In this document: one piece after another, positions 26,047 through 35,014 of the stretch
Position numbering within the stretch: position 1 is the first letter of the stretch
How the letters are laid out: each line of letters starts with the position of its first letter
Source of the DNA: Syntrophomonas sp. DTU019
GTDB taxonomy: Bacteria; Bacillota; Syntrophomonadia; Syntrophomonadales; Syntrophomonadaceae
Reading direction: 5' to 3'
Assembly: GCA_913757435.1 (NCBI GenBank)
Contig: CAJYDM010000002.1
Location: 248,001-312,000, forward strand
DNA length: 64,000 nucleotides
The notes under the pieces: model-generated
Database searches by the model: none
Seen by the model: only the letters and a program-made list of their open reading frames with translations
What the model was told of the DNA's origin: nothing
Program-made: the position numbers and the translations under genes

Positions 26047-27312
26047 TTATCGGCTGCCGGCTGCAGTCCTGCGTTCTATATCTGCACCGAGTTTCTGCAG
26101 TTTGCAGTGCAGTTTGTCATATCCCCGGTCAATATGTTCTAGTGTTCCAACCCGGGTCTCCCCGCGAGCCCTTAGTCCGGCTAAGACCAGAGCTGCTCCG
26201 GCGCGGAGATCACTAGCCTCCACAGCCGCCCCTTCCAGTTTTTCCCGGCCTTTAATTATGGCCACCCGGCCTTCTATCTTTATTTCCGCCCCCATCCTGC
26301 GCAATTCGTGTACATGCATGAAGCGGTTCTCAAAAATAGTCTCCACCACGATGCTGGTCCCCGGCACGGTCGACATCAAGGCCATCATCTGCGGTTGCAT
26401 ATCGGTGGGAAAACCGGGATAGGGCATGGTCTTAATATCGGCGCTGTGCAGAGCTTGATGGCCCGAAACCCTGACCCAGGAACCATTAGTACTGATATCT
26501 ACACCGATTTCGCGCAGCTTGGCGACCAGGGATTGGATATGTTCCAAGACGATATTATCGATCATCACATCACCATGAGTAATAGCTGCCGCTACCATGA
26601 AAGTCCCGGCTTCGATACGGTCAGGAATCACGGTGTGTTCCACCCCATGCAGTTTGCTCACTCCCTCAATGCGGATTGTATCCAGGCCTGCGCCGCGAAT
26701 TCTAGCGCCCATGCGGTTGAGGAAATTCTGCAAGTCTATGATCTCCGGCTCGCGGGCAGCGTTGCGCAGGGTGGTTATGCCCGGGGTCAATGCGGCTGCC
26801 ATCATAATGTTTTCGGTTGCTCCCACACTGGGGAAATCCAGCAGGGTCTCCTGGCCGCCGAGTTTTTCAGCCTCGCCGTACATGACTCCGCACTCCTCAG
26901 TGATGTTATATCCCAAAGCTCTGAATCCCTTGAGATGCAGGTCCATGGGACGGCTGCCGATGGCGCACCCTCCCGGATAGGCTACCGCAGCCCTCTTATA
27001 GCGGGCTAGCAATGCCCCCATCACCAGGTTCGAAGCCCGCATCTTTCTGGACATATATTCCGGAAGTTCGATGCTATTCGCATTGCGGGTATCTATAATC
27101 AATACGTCATTTTCTCTTTCAACTTTCGCCCCTAACAACCTGAGAACATCAGACATGACATTGATGTCCTCCAGATCAGGTACACCGCATAAAACAACTT
27201 CGTCAGCCGCCATTAAGGTAGCGGCCATAATCGGCAGGGAGGCATTCTTGGAACCGCTGATATGAACTTGGCCTTTTAGGGCTTTGCCCCCCCTGATCAA
27301 ATAGTTATCCAA
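26047..27312 (-). CDS. murA: UDP-N-acetylglucosamine 1-carboxyvinyltransferase MurA
   Basis: Catalyses the first committed step of peptidoglycan precursor synthesis, adding enolpyruvate to UDP-GlcNAc; 421 residues. The N-terminus LIRGGKALKGQVHISGSKNA is characteristic, and the active-site cysteine lies at about residue 116 in YPGGCAIGSRPMDLHLKGF. DRIEAGTFMVAAAITHGDV and PYPGFPTDMQPQMMALMS are further family blocks. The start is TTG 27312 with GGAGGTGC upstream; the longer open frame reaching 27531 runs into murC and has no support. It lies between murC and ftsQ, where murB is often found in other Firmicutes. Confidence 0.95.
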   Translation of the reverse strand: MDNYLIRGGKALKGQVHISGSKNASLPIMAATLMAADEVVLCGVPDLEDINVMSDVLRLLGAKVERENDVLIIDTRNANSIELPEYMSRKMRASNLVMGALLARYKRAAVAYPGGCAIGSRPMDLHLKGFRALGYNITEECGVMYGEAEKLGGQETLLDFPSVGATENIMMAAALTPGITTLRNAAREPEIIDLQNFLNRMGARIRGAGLDTIRIEGVSKLHGVEHTVIPDRIEAGTFMVAAAITHGDVMIDNIVLEHIQSLVAKLREIGVDISTNGSWVRVSGHQALHSADIKTMPYPGFPTDMQPQMMALMSTVPGTSIVVETIFENRFMHVHELRRMGAEIKIEGRVAIIKGREKLEGAAVEASDLRAGAALVLAGLRARGETRVGTLEHIDRGYDKLHCKLQKLGADIERRTAAGSR

Positions 27313-27331
27313 CCTAGCACCTCCACAGGCG

Positions 27332-28702
27332 TCATAACTTTTCCAAAATATTTTTGCCCAACTTCCAAATATCCCCAGCCCCCATAGTAATGATAAGGTC
27401 ACCGGGCTGGGAACACTCAGCCACCAGGGGAACAACGGCTTCCTTATCGGGCACATAATAAACCCGGGCTTCAGCCCCGCAGGCAGCGTTATACACAGTC
27501 TGCGAGCTGACCCCTGGAATAGCTGCCTCACCGGCAGAGTAAATATCAGTAATTATGACCGTGTCAGCCCCAGTAAGCGATTTGCCCAGCCTCTCACCCA
27601 TAAGCTGGGTGCGGGTAAAGCGATGGGGCTGGAAGATCACCGTAAGGCGGCCTTGATGAGCCTGCCGGGCTGCCGCGATAGTGGCTGCAATCTCGGTAGG
27701 GTGATGGGCGTAATCATCTATGACGGTAATGTCATTCTTGCTGCCCACCAGGTGAAAACGGCGCTTGGCACCGCTGAATTCCTGCAAGGCACGAAGAGCC
27801 GATTCATAGGGCAGGCCCAGCTCACAGACCACCGCCACCGCAGCCATGGCATTGAGGGTGTTGTGCCATCCCGGCACCGACAGCTGCAGACTGCCCAGGT
27901 GCCGCCCCTGGTGGTATACCTGGCAATGAGAACCCATCATCCTGGCTTCCCAGTCGGTGAAATAATAGTCATTGTTTTCCGCTGCCCCGTACCTGACCAC
28001 ACGGGTGGCGATTTCATCATCAAGCAATTGCTGCACCTCGGGATCATCCCCGCAAACCAGTGCCAGACCGCCTGCCTTGACCCGGTCGAAATAGCGCCGG
28101 AAGGCCTGACGGATATTTTCCGTGGAGCCATAATAATCCAGGTGGTCATCCTCGATATTGGTAATCACCGCGATATAGGGCGTAAGCTCCAGGAATGAGG
28201 CATCACTCTCATCGGCTTCCACCACTGCGTAATTGCTCTGGCCCAGCCGGGCGCCCAGCTGACTGCCCTGCAATTCTCCTCCCAGGATAAAAGTCGGGTC
28301 TTGCCCGGCGCCACTCAACGCCTTATACACCATTGAAGTAGTAGTGGTTTTACCATGGGCTCCGGCTATAGCAATAGTCTGCATATTGTTGACCATTAAG
28401 GCCAGCATCTGACCTCTCTTGAGGATAGGAATGCCTGCTTGTCGGGCAGCTGCCAATTCACTGTTGTCTTGAGGAATAGCTGAAGAAGCCACCACCAAAT
28501 CAACCCCGGGCTTAAGGTTTGCGGAGGAATGCCCCATATACACAATAACACCCTGGTCAGCCAATTTTCTGGTAACTTCAGAACTCTGCAGATCCGACCC
28601 GCTGACCTTGATACCCTGTTCAGCCAGTACCTTGGCAATGCCGCTCATTCCGGCTCCTCCGATTCCCACCATATGCACCCATTGTGCCGACGAGGCGGTC
28701 AT
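27332..28702 (-). CDS. murC: UDP-N-acetylmuramate-L-alanine ligase MurC
   Basis: Adds L-alanine to UDP-MurNAc; 456 residues. It opens with HMVGIGGAGMSGIAKVLAEQG (nucleotide-sugar-binding domain). The ATP-binding P-loop is AIAGAHGKTTTTSMVYKAL, with ITNIEDDHLDYYGS, and VIDDYAHHPTEIAATIAAAR in the C-terminal domain. AAGGAGATGAGGAA precedes ATG 28702. It follows murG, as is usual for the cluster. Confidence 0.97.
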   Translation of the reverse strand: MTASSAQWVHMVGIGGAGMSGIAKVLAEQGIKVSGSDLQSSEVTRKLADQGVIVYMGHSSANLKPGVDLVVASSAIPQDNSELAAARQAGIPILKRGQMLALMVNNMQTIAIAGAHGKTTTTSMVYKALSGAGQDPTFILGGELQGSQLGARLGQSNYAVVEADESDASFLELTPYIAVITNIEDDHLDYYGSTENIRQAFRRYFDRVKAGGLALVCGDDPEVQQLLDDEIATRVVRYGAAENNDYYFTDWEARMMGSHCQVYHQGRHLGSLQLSVPGWHNTLNAMAAVAVVCELGLPYESALRALQEFSGAKRRFHLVGSKNDITVIDDYAHHPTEIAATIAAARQAHQGRLTVIFQPHRFTRTQLMGERLGKSLTGADTVIITDIYSAGEAAIPGVSSQTVYNAACGAEARVYYVPDKEAVVPLVAECSQPGDLIITMGAGDIWKLGKNILEKL

Positions 28703-28832
28703 TTCCTCATCTCCTTCCTCCTGCTGCTATCTACACCTTATAGTATGCTTGATTGCTAAAAGTGGTTACACTGTGTAACCTAAACCCGTTCGTATTAAGG
28801 CCTGTCCTGATAAATCGCAGAATCGTCCTGCT

Positions 28833-29924
28833 TTAGGACAATATGATATCCAGGATATCATCTAAGGCCTGCGGTCTAGCCTCCCGTTTGATATGGGCGG
28901 CCATATTCCGCAGCATTTCGGGCTGATGCCTGAGCCCTTGTATTTTTTCATAAAGAGTATCCCCATCCAGGAACTCGTCGATAATCATCTCCACTGCCTT
29001 TTTTTCCAGCAAAGCCCGGGCATTTTTTTCCTGGTGGTTATCACTGGCATAAGGATACGGCACCAGAATAGCTGGCAGGCCGAGAACAGCCAACTCACTC
29101 AAGGTGCTGGCTCCGGCCCGGCATAAGGCCAGATTGGCTGCCGCCAGAGCATCTTCGATATGGTCCAGATACGGTTTCATCACCAGTTTGATGTGACTCT
29201 GCTCCAGTTGCAGAGCTTTGACCTGTTCGACCAGTTCCTCATACTGCTTGTTTCCCGTCATCCAAATAATCTGAGATCGTTCACTGCGCGATCTATCCAA
29301 GTAACCCAGCATAGCCCGGTTGATGCTGGCTGCACCCTGGCTTCCGCCGAACACCACCAGGGTGAATAGCTGGGGGGTGAACCCCCACTTGCGGTAGGCC
29401 TCGTCCCGCCTTACGGTGGTAATCGCCTGGCGCACCGGCAAACCAGTGATCTCTATACGCTTTGCCTGCAAATACTGGGCAGCTTCTTCAAAAGTCAGCA
29501 TGACGCAATCCACCCGGCTAGCCAGGTTGCGGTTGGCCAGACCCGGCTGGGCATTCTGTTCATGAATAAATGAGCGGCACGAAAAAAAAGTGCTGGCCAG
29601 CACCACCGGGAATGAAGCATATCCTCCTGTGCCAACCACCACATCCGGTTTGAAATCTTTAATTATATCCCAGCCCTGAAAGAAGCTTTTGGGGAATTTG
29701 ACCAGCGATTTGGAGGCTTTGAGCATTGAGGAGCGGTCTATGCCTGAAATGTCGACTTCCGCGTAATCAAATCCCCTTTCGGGCACTATTTTCTTCTCCA
29801 TGCCTTGTTTGGAACCTACATACAGTATCTTTGCCTCAGGGATGCGTTGGCGCACTCCTTCAGCAATAGATAAAGCCGGGTAGATATGCCCCCCGGTGCC
29901 TCCGCCGCTTATAATCAATCTCAT
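28833..29924 (-). CDS. murG: UDP-GlcNAc:lipid I N-acetylglucosaminyltransferase MurG
   Basis: Converts lipid I to lipid II on the inner membrane face; about 363 residues. The N-terminal [22 protein letters not shown] and [11 protein letters not shown] are the glycine-rich membrane and sugar-binding loops, and [35 protein letters not shown] is the UDP-GlcNAc-binding signature. I chose ATG 29924, with GTGAGGCGATC upstream; an in-frame GTG at 29939 would add five residues. The next gene, murC, follows after 130 bases. Confidence 0.95.
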   Translation of the reverse strand: MRLIISGGGTGGHIYPALSIAEGVRQRIPEAKILYVGSKQGMEKKIVPERGFDYAEVDISGIDRSSMLKASKSLVKFPKSFFQGWDIIKDFKPDVVVGTGGYASFPVVLASTFFSCRSFIHEQNAQPGLANRNLASRVDCVMLTFEEAAQYLQAKRIEITGLPVRQAITTVRRDEAYRKWGFTPQLFTLVVFGGSQGAASINRAMLGYLDRSRSERSQIIWMTGNKQYEELVEQVKALQLEQSHIKLVMKPYLDHIEDALAAANLALCRAGASTLSELAVLGLPAILVPYPYASDNHQEKNARALLEKKAVEMIIDEFLDGDTLYEKIQGLRHQPEMLRNMAAHIKREARPQALDDILDIILS

Positions 29925-29973
29925 TATTGATCGCCTCACTCTTCAAGCTTGCTGAACAGGACTGCTTTGCCTG

Positions 29974-31077
29974 TCATCGGTTGGAGCTATACCTGGAGAT
30001 ATTGAGCAGCAAACCGACCCCAATCATAGTGAACAATAGTGACGAGCCGCCATGACTGATAAACGGCAGGGTTATACCGGTTACCGGCAATACCCCGCAT
30101 ACCACTCCTATGTTGATCGCGGCCTGGAAGGTAATCATCACTGTCAAGCCTGTTGCCAGCAGGCTGCCGAAAGTGTCAGGGGCATTGATGGCGATTTTGA
30201 ATCCCCGCCAGGCAAACAAGAGAAACAGTGAAATCACCAATATCGCCCCTAAAAAGCCGAGTTCCTCACCTAATATGGCAAAAATGAAGTCGGTGTGCTG
30301 TTCCGGCAGATAGAAAAATTTCTGGCGGCTGCGTCCCAACCCCATGCCAAAAAGCCCTCCCGATCCCAGCGCATACAGCGATTGAATGGTCTGGAAGCCC
30401 TCATCGCTGGCGTATTTCCAAGGGTTGGTGAAGGCTATCAGCCTCTCCAGGCGATATGGGGCTACCACAATGGCTGCGAACACTGCTGCCATGCCTGCGG
30501 CAGCAATACCTCCCAGATGGCTCCAGCGCATACCTGCCGCCATCATCATAAAGAATATGGTGGCAGCCACCACAAAAGTAGTCCCCAGGTCAGGCTGCAG
30601 CATAATCAACCCGCATACCACGCCCATTATGGCCAGGTAGGGTACCACCCCTTTCATGAAATCCTTCATCTTATCCAGGTTCACTTCCATGGTACGGGCC
30701 AAAAACATAACCGTGGCCAATTTAGCCAGTTCCGAAGGAGCGAAAAGGCGCGTGCTGCCTATGCCTAACCAGCGGCTGGAGCCTTTGGTGGATATCCCCA
30801 GAGGTGTTATTACCAGGATCAAACACGTTAAAGCTATGATCATGGCGGGCAAGGCCAATCCCCGTAATTTCTGATAATTGATCTTCATGGTAATCAACAG
30901 TGCGGCGATGCCGATTACCGACCATACAATTTGGCGCTTGAAGAAATAATAAGCATCCCCATAGCGGACACTTGCGGTGACCGCACTGGAACTGAACACC
31001 ATAATCAATCCTATTCCCAACAGGGTCAAGGCGGTTATAAAAAGAATCAGATCAGGCGGTCCTTTTCTTAATCTCAA
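29974..31077 (-). CDS. ftsW: SEDS peptidoglycan glycosyltransferase FtsW
   Basis: Polytopic lipid II polymerase of the SEDS family, 367 residues with about ten membrane segments. Family motifs include GSSRWLGIGSTRLFAPSELAKLATVMFLA, PDLGTTFVVAATIFFMMMAAG, and the C-terminal PVTGITLPFISHGGSSLLFTMIGVGLLLNISR. In sporulating Firmicutes a homologue at this site is sometimes called SpoVE; sequence alone does not separate the two. The start TTG 31077 has GGGAGG at about seven bases. The paired transpeptidase is the spoVD-type protein upstream in the same cluster. Confidence 0.92.
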   Translation of the reverse strand: MRLRKGPPDLILFITALTLLGIGLIMVFSSSAVTASVRYGDAYYFFKRQIVWSVIGIAALLITMKINYQKLRGLALPAMIIALTCLILVITPLGISTKGSSRWLGIGSTRLFAPSELAKLATVMFLARTMEVNLDKMKDFMKGVVPYLAIMGVVCGLIMLQPDLGTTFVVAATIFFMMMAAGMRWSHLGGIAAAGMAAVFAAIVVAPYRLERLIAFTNPWKYASDEGFQTIQSLYALGSGGLFGMGLGRSRQKFFYLPEQHTDFIFAILGEELGFLGAILVISLFLLFAWRGFKIAINAPDTFGSLLATGLTVMITFQAAINIGVVCGVLPVTGITLPFISHGGSSLLFTMIGVGLLLNISRYSSNR

Positions 31078-31111
31078 ATGTATGCCTCCCGCATTACCTA
31101 CTCTCCCTATG

Positions 31112-32470
31112 CTACTGCGGCTTCACCAGACTGCAGAACAAGTCTCCGCGTTGTTCATAATTGAGAAACATATCCCAACTGGCGCAGGCTGGTGACAACA
31201 ACACCACATCCCCGGGCTGGGCTTTCCGCCTGGCCGTATTGACCGCATCAGTCAGGGTTTCTACCTCATATATATTCTGGAAATCAGCATCCATGACTGC
31301 CCGGCGAATCTCTGCGCGAGCTTCTCCCAGCAGGATCAGGGTTTTGACCTTTTGCTTGATCGAATGCGCCAATTCGTCAAAGCTGCTGCCTTTACTGCGG
31401 CCTCCGGCGATGAGGATGATGGGCCGGCTGAAGGCATCCAGGGCTTTTATGACCGAATCCGGATTGGTGGCCTTGGAATCATTAATATATAAAACCCCAT
31501 CAATATCGGCAGCCTCTTCCATGCGGTGCCGCACTGCACAGAAGGTTTTGAGAGCTGAGCCGATCACCTCCGCGGACACCCCGCAGCAGAAGGCCATGCC
31601 CGCTGCGCAGAGAATGTTTTCCATATTGTGCCGACCCCGTAACAAGACCTCCTGCTGGTTGCAAATGGGGTAAGTCACTCCTGCGCTGGTAATCACGATG
31701 CGGCCGTTATCGAGATAGACACCCTCTTCAACCGATTGTTGTTGGGAAAAAAACCAGACCCGGGCCGGGCACTGGTCCGCCATCTGGCGAATCACCTCAT
31801 CATCATAATTCAAGAGGGCAAAATCCTCCCGGCTCTGATTTTTGAAGATGCGGGCTTTGGCAGCGGTGTAGGCCTGCATGGTCTTGTGCCTATCCAGATG
31901 ATCCGGGGTGATATTGAGCATACCAGATACCCCGGGCTTAAATTCATGGATGGTCTCTAATTGAAAACTGGACATCTCCACGACAATAATGCCGTCGGTC
32001 ATCTCCTCTACCAGCCTGGTCAGGGGAGTACCGATATTGCCTCCGGCGGCTGCCTGGCGACCGTCAGCCTGAAGGATGTATTCCAAAAGTGCGGTGGTGG
32101 TGGTTTTGCCATTGGTGCCAGTCACAGCTAGCATGGTAAGCTCAGGTTGCTTGATTTGATAGGCCAGTTCCACTTCCCCAATTACGGGGAGGTTACAGGC
32201 CAGGGCTTGCTGAAAAGGCTCTATATCCAGTGATATACCTGGGCTGGCCACTAGCATATCATAAGTGGCGGAGCTTACTGGCGGGTAGCCTCCGGTATAT
32301 ATTTTCACACCAAGTCGCTCTAGGGAAGCGATCAACTCGGGGTCAAAGCTTTCTGATGGTTTCAGGTCGCAAGCCTCCACCTGGGCTTGACAATGGGTAA
32401 GTGCAATTGCGGCCGCCTGCCCGCTTTTACCGAGCCCCACTACCAAAACGCGTTTATTAAATAGTTCCAA
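31112..32470 (-). CDS. murD: UDP-N-acetylmuramoylalanine-D-glutamate ligase MurD
   Basis: Adds D-glutamate to UDP-MurNAc-L-Ala; about 452 residues. The Rossmann loop VLVVGLGKSGQAAAIAL, ATP-binding LAVTGTNGKTTTTALLEYIL, NITPDHLDRHKTMQAYTAAKARIFKNQ and YINDSKATNPDSVIKALDAF are all present. TTG 32470 is preferred because GGAG sits eight bases upstream and MELFNKRVLVVGLG matches the usual beginning; GTG 32479 is nine bases longer with an overcrowded ribosome site. It lies between mraY and ftsW. Confidence 0.95.
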   Translation of the reverse strand: MELFNKRVLVVGLGKSGQAAAIALTHCQAQVEACDLKPSESFDPELIASLERLGVKIYTGGYPPVSSATYDMLVASPGISLDIEPFQQALACNLPVIGEVELAYQIKQPELTMLAVTGTNGKTTTTALLEYILQADGRQAAAGGNIGTPLTRLVEEMTDGIIVVEMSSFQLETIHEFKPGVSGMLNITPDHLDRHKTMQAYTAAKARIFKNQSREDFALLNYDDEVIRQMADQCPARVWFFSQQQSVEEGVYLDNGRIVITSAGVTYPICNQQEVLLRGRHNMENILCAAGMAFCCGVSAEVIGSALKTFCAVRHRMEEAADIDGVLYINDSKATNPDSVIKALDAFSRPIILIAGGRSKGSSFDELAHSIKQKVKTLILLGEARAEIRRAVMDADFQNIYEVETLTDAVNTARRKAQPGDVVLLSPACASWDMFLNYEQRGDLFCSLVKPQ

Positions 32471-32489
32471 TAATTTCACTCCATTCTGA

Positions 32490-33464
32490 TTACCACAAGG
32501 CTTTGAGGCTGATTATGCCCAGAACCGCACTGGCCAGGCCACCAAGCCAGAAGGCCCTTACCACCTTCTGTTCGGACCAGCCTTTCAATTCGAAATGGTG
32601 GTGCAGCGGCGCCATAAGAAACAAGCGCCGACGGGTGATCTGAAAGGAGATCACTTGCAAGACCACACTCAGTGTCTCGATCACATATACTAATCCCACC
32701 AAGATTAATATCAGCTCAGTGCCGGTCAGGGCTGCCATAGCTGCCACCGCCCCGCCCAGAGCCATCGACCCGGTATCTCCCATAAACACCCGGGCCGGAT
32801 AATGGTTGTAGATCAAAAAAGCCAGGCAGGCGCCGCACAGGGCTCCAGCGAAGGTCATAATCTCCGGGTGACCGGTCAGCCAGGCTATGATCGCATAGGC
32901 CAGAGACACAAAGACGGTTACCCCGGCTGCCAGGCCATCCAGGCCATCGGTCAGGTTGACTGCATTCGATGAGGACACTAAGACAACTATCAAAAACAAA
33001 ATATATCCGCCGGCCATCAGATCCAGGCTGTATCCGCTAAAGGGGATCAGAATCTGCGAGCCGCGGTCGAAATAATAAATCAAAGCCAGGCCGAAGAGCA
33101 GCCCGATTAAGAGCTGAAGCCCCAGTTTTTCGCGGGCACGCAAGCCCAAGGAGCGTTTTAATACCACTTTGATATAATCATCCCAGAAACCTATAGCCGC
33201 CAGGGCAATCATCACCAATACTGCGGTCAATGCTTTCAGTTCAGATCCGGCCATTATGAAGGTGGCCACCATCACTCCGGTTATGATCATGACCCCACCC
33301 ATAGTAGGAGTGCCGGCCTTGGCCATATGCCGCTTGGGGCCGTCATCGCGTATGTTCTGACCGAATTTGAGCCGGGTCAAAAGTGGTATTATCAGGGGCC
33401 CCATACCTGCAGTAACTGCGAAGGCTATCGCTGCAGCCAGCGCAGTATGCCAAATAGCTTCCAT
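32490..33464 (-). CDS. mraY: phospho-N-acetylmuramoyl-pentapeptide transferase MraY
   Basis: Integral membrane enzyme that makes lipid I from UDP-MurNAc-pentapeptide and undecaprenyl phosphate; about 325 residues with ten membrane segments. Signatures are HMAKAGTPTMGGVMIITGVM, NAVNLTDGLDGLAAGVTVFVSLAY (the aspartate-rich loop), NHYPARVFMGDTGSMALGGAVAAMA and the C-terminal PLHHHFELKGWSEQKVV. ATG 33464 is preferred over GTG 33470 by its spacing to GGAG. Here mraY directly follows murE; murF, often between them, is absent. Confidence 0.96.
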   Translation of the reverse strand: MEAIWHTALAAAIAFAVTAGMGPLIIPLLTRLKFGQNIRDDGPKRHMAKAGTPTMGGVMIITGVMVATFIMAGSELKALTAVLVMIALAAIGFWDDYIKVVLKRSLGLRAREKLGLQLLIGLLFGLALIYYFDRGSQILIPFSGYSLDLMAGGYILFLIVVLVSSSNAVNLTDGLDGLAAGVTVFVSLAYAIIAWLTGHPEIMTFAGALCGACLAFLIYNHYPARVFMGDTGSMALGGAVAAMAALTGTELILILVGLVYVIETLSVVLQVISFQITRRRLFLMAPLHHHFELKGWSEQKVVRAFWLGGLASAVLGIISLKALW

Positions 33465-33486
33465 CGTCACGTCTCCTGCCTTGAAA

Positions 33487-34962
33487 TTAAGCCTTAACCA
33501 GTTCGTTCAGCACCTTCTGCGCCACCTTGCGGTCATCAAAGTCCAGGCGCTGTCCCTTAATAAGTTGATAGGTCTCGTGGCCTTTGCCGGCGATGATGAC
33601 CAGGTCGCCAGGCCGGGCTAGATGTATACCGTGTTTTATGGCCTCGGCCCGGTCTGAAATAATGGCATAGCGGGAATGAGGCACTTTTTCCAATCCGGGT
33701 ACGATATCGGCGATTATGGCCTCAGGTTCCTCACTGCGGGGATTATCGGAGGTCACCACACAGAAATCACTGTACTGTGCCGCTATCTCTCCCATCAATG
33801 GCCGTTTGCTGCGATCACGGTCCCCGCCGCAGCCGAATACCGTAATCAATCGGGTGGTGGTCAGTTCCCGCCCGGTCTGCAGTATATTCTCCAGGCCATC
33901 AGGGGTATGGGCATAGTCTACCACTACCGTAAAATCATGGGAAGAGAAGACTTGCTCGAAGCGTCCTGGTACGCCCTGGACTTTGGCCAGAGCCCGGGTG
34001 ATAATTTCCGGCGAAATGCCTTCAGCCAGGCCCACGGCAATCGCCGCCAAAGCGTTATAGACACTAAACATGCCTATAAGGTGCATCTTCACCTCAAAGC
34101 AAACCGTCCCATATCTCACTGTAAAACTGGTCCCTTTAAGGCTGATGTCGATATTCTCAGCCCGCACCCCGGCATCGCCTTGAACCCCGTAGGTATAAAC
34201 CGGGCCTGAAGCAGCAGCCAGGAAAGCGGCGGCGTTAGGGTCATCGCGGTTCACGACGCAGAAATGGGGGGCTGTAGGCGGGATCATGCCAAACAACTTC
34301 AATTTGGCTGAGAGGTAATTATCCATATTCTGATGGTAATCCAAATGGTCCTGAGTCAGGTTGGTAAATACCGCCGCATGAAAATGGATGCGGTCCACCC
34401 GGTTTAGACTCAAGGCATGGGAAGAAACCTCCATGACCAGAGATTGAGCACCCTTATCCCGACACAGGTCCATAAAAGATTCGATTTCCAACGCTTCTGG
34501 GGTGGTGTGTCCTAAATCCACATTATAGTCACCCACCCGGGCGTACAGAGTACCCATGATGGCGGAAAGACAACCTGCTTCTTCATAAATGGCCTGTATC
34601 AGGTGGGTAGTGGTCGTCTTGCCGTTAGTCCCGGTAACTCCTACAACTCTCAAATCGCGGCTGGGCTCTCCATAAAAACATGCTGCCAAATCGGCCAGCA
34701 CCGCCCGGCTGTTAGCTACAGTAACCACCGGGATATCCTCCGGGATGTGATCCACCTCCTGTTGGGCAACCACCGCAGCAGCACCGGCTTCAACAGCTGC
34801 AGCAATATATAGGTGTCCATCGGTCTTAATACCGGGGATAGCTACAAACAGTGCACCCGGTGCAACCTGACGGGAATCATAAGCGATCTGTATGATGTCG
34901 GGATTGCCGTCGGTGGAAATTGATTTGATGTCGAGTCCTTTGAGAAGATCCAACAGTTTCAT
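33487..34962 (-). CDS. murE: UDP-MurNAc-tripeptide synthetase MurE
   Basis: Adds the third residue (commonly meso-diaminopimelate in Firmicutes) to the peptidoglycan stem; about 491 residues. ATP-binding VVGVTGTNGKTTTTHLIQAIYEEAG, TNLTQDHLDYHQNMDNYLSAKLKLFG, and TVVVDYAHTPDGLENIL are present. The substrate motif reads DNPRSEEP: DNPR with an acidic follow-up is the usual meso-diaminopimelate signature. ATG 34962 lies seven bases from GGAGAGG. It sits between spoVD and mraY. Confidence 0.95.
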   Translation of the reverse strand: MKLLDLLKGLDIKSISTDGNPDIIQIAYDSRQVAPGALFVAIPGIKTDGHLYIAAAVEAGAAAVVAQQEVDHIPEDIPVVTVANSRAVLADLAACFYGEPSRDLRVVGVTGTNGKTTTTHLIQAIYEEAGCLSAIMGTLYARVGDYNVDLGHTTPEALEIESFMDLCRDKGAQSLVMEVSSHALSLNRVDRIHFHAAVFTNLTQDHLDYHQNMDNYLSAKLKLFGMIPPTAPHFCVVNRDDPNAAAFLAAASGPVYTYGVQGDAGVRAENIDISLKGTSFTVRYGTVCFEVKMHLIGMFSVYNALAAIAVGLAEGISPEIITRALAKVQGVPGRFEQVFSSHDFTVVVDYAHTPDGLENILQTGRELTTTRLITVFGCGGDRDRSKRPLMGEIAAQYSDFCVVTSDNPRSEEPEAIIADIVPGLEKVPHSRYAIISDRAEAIKHGIHLARPGDLVIIAGKGHETYQLIKGQRLDFDDRKVAQKVLNELVKA

Positions 34963-35014
34963 GCACAAACCTCTCCATCCTCTGGTTTCGCTACATATTT
35001 GCCTGTCACTGATA

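Noticed and set aside
26047-27531. A 494-residue open frame for murA starting inside murC.
   Set aside because: The N-terminal 73 residues overlap murC in another frame; TTG 27312 has a proper ribosome site and gives a normal MurA.
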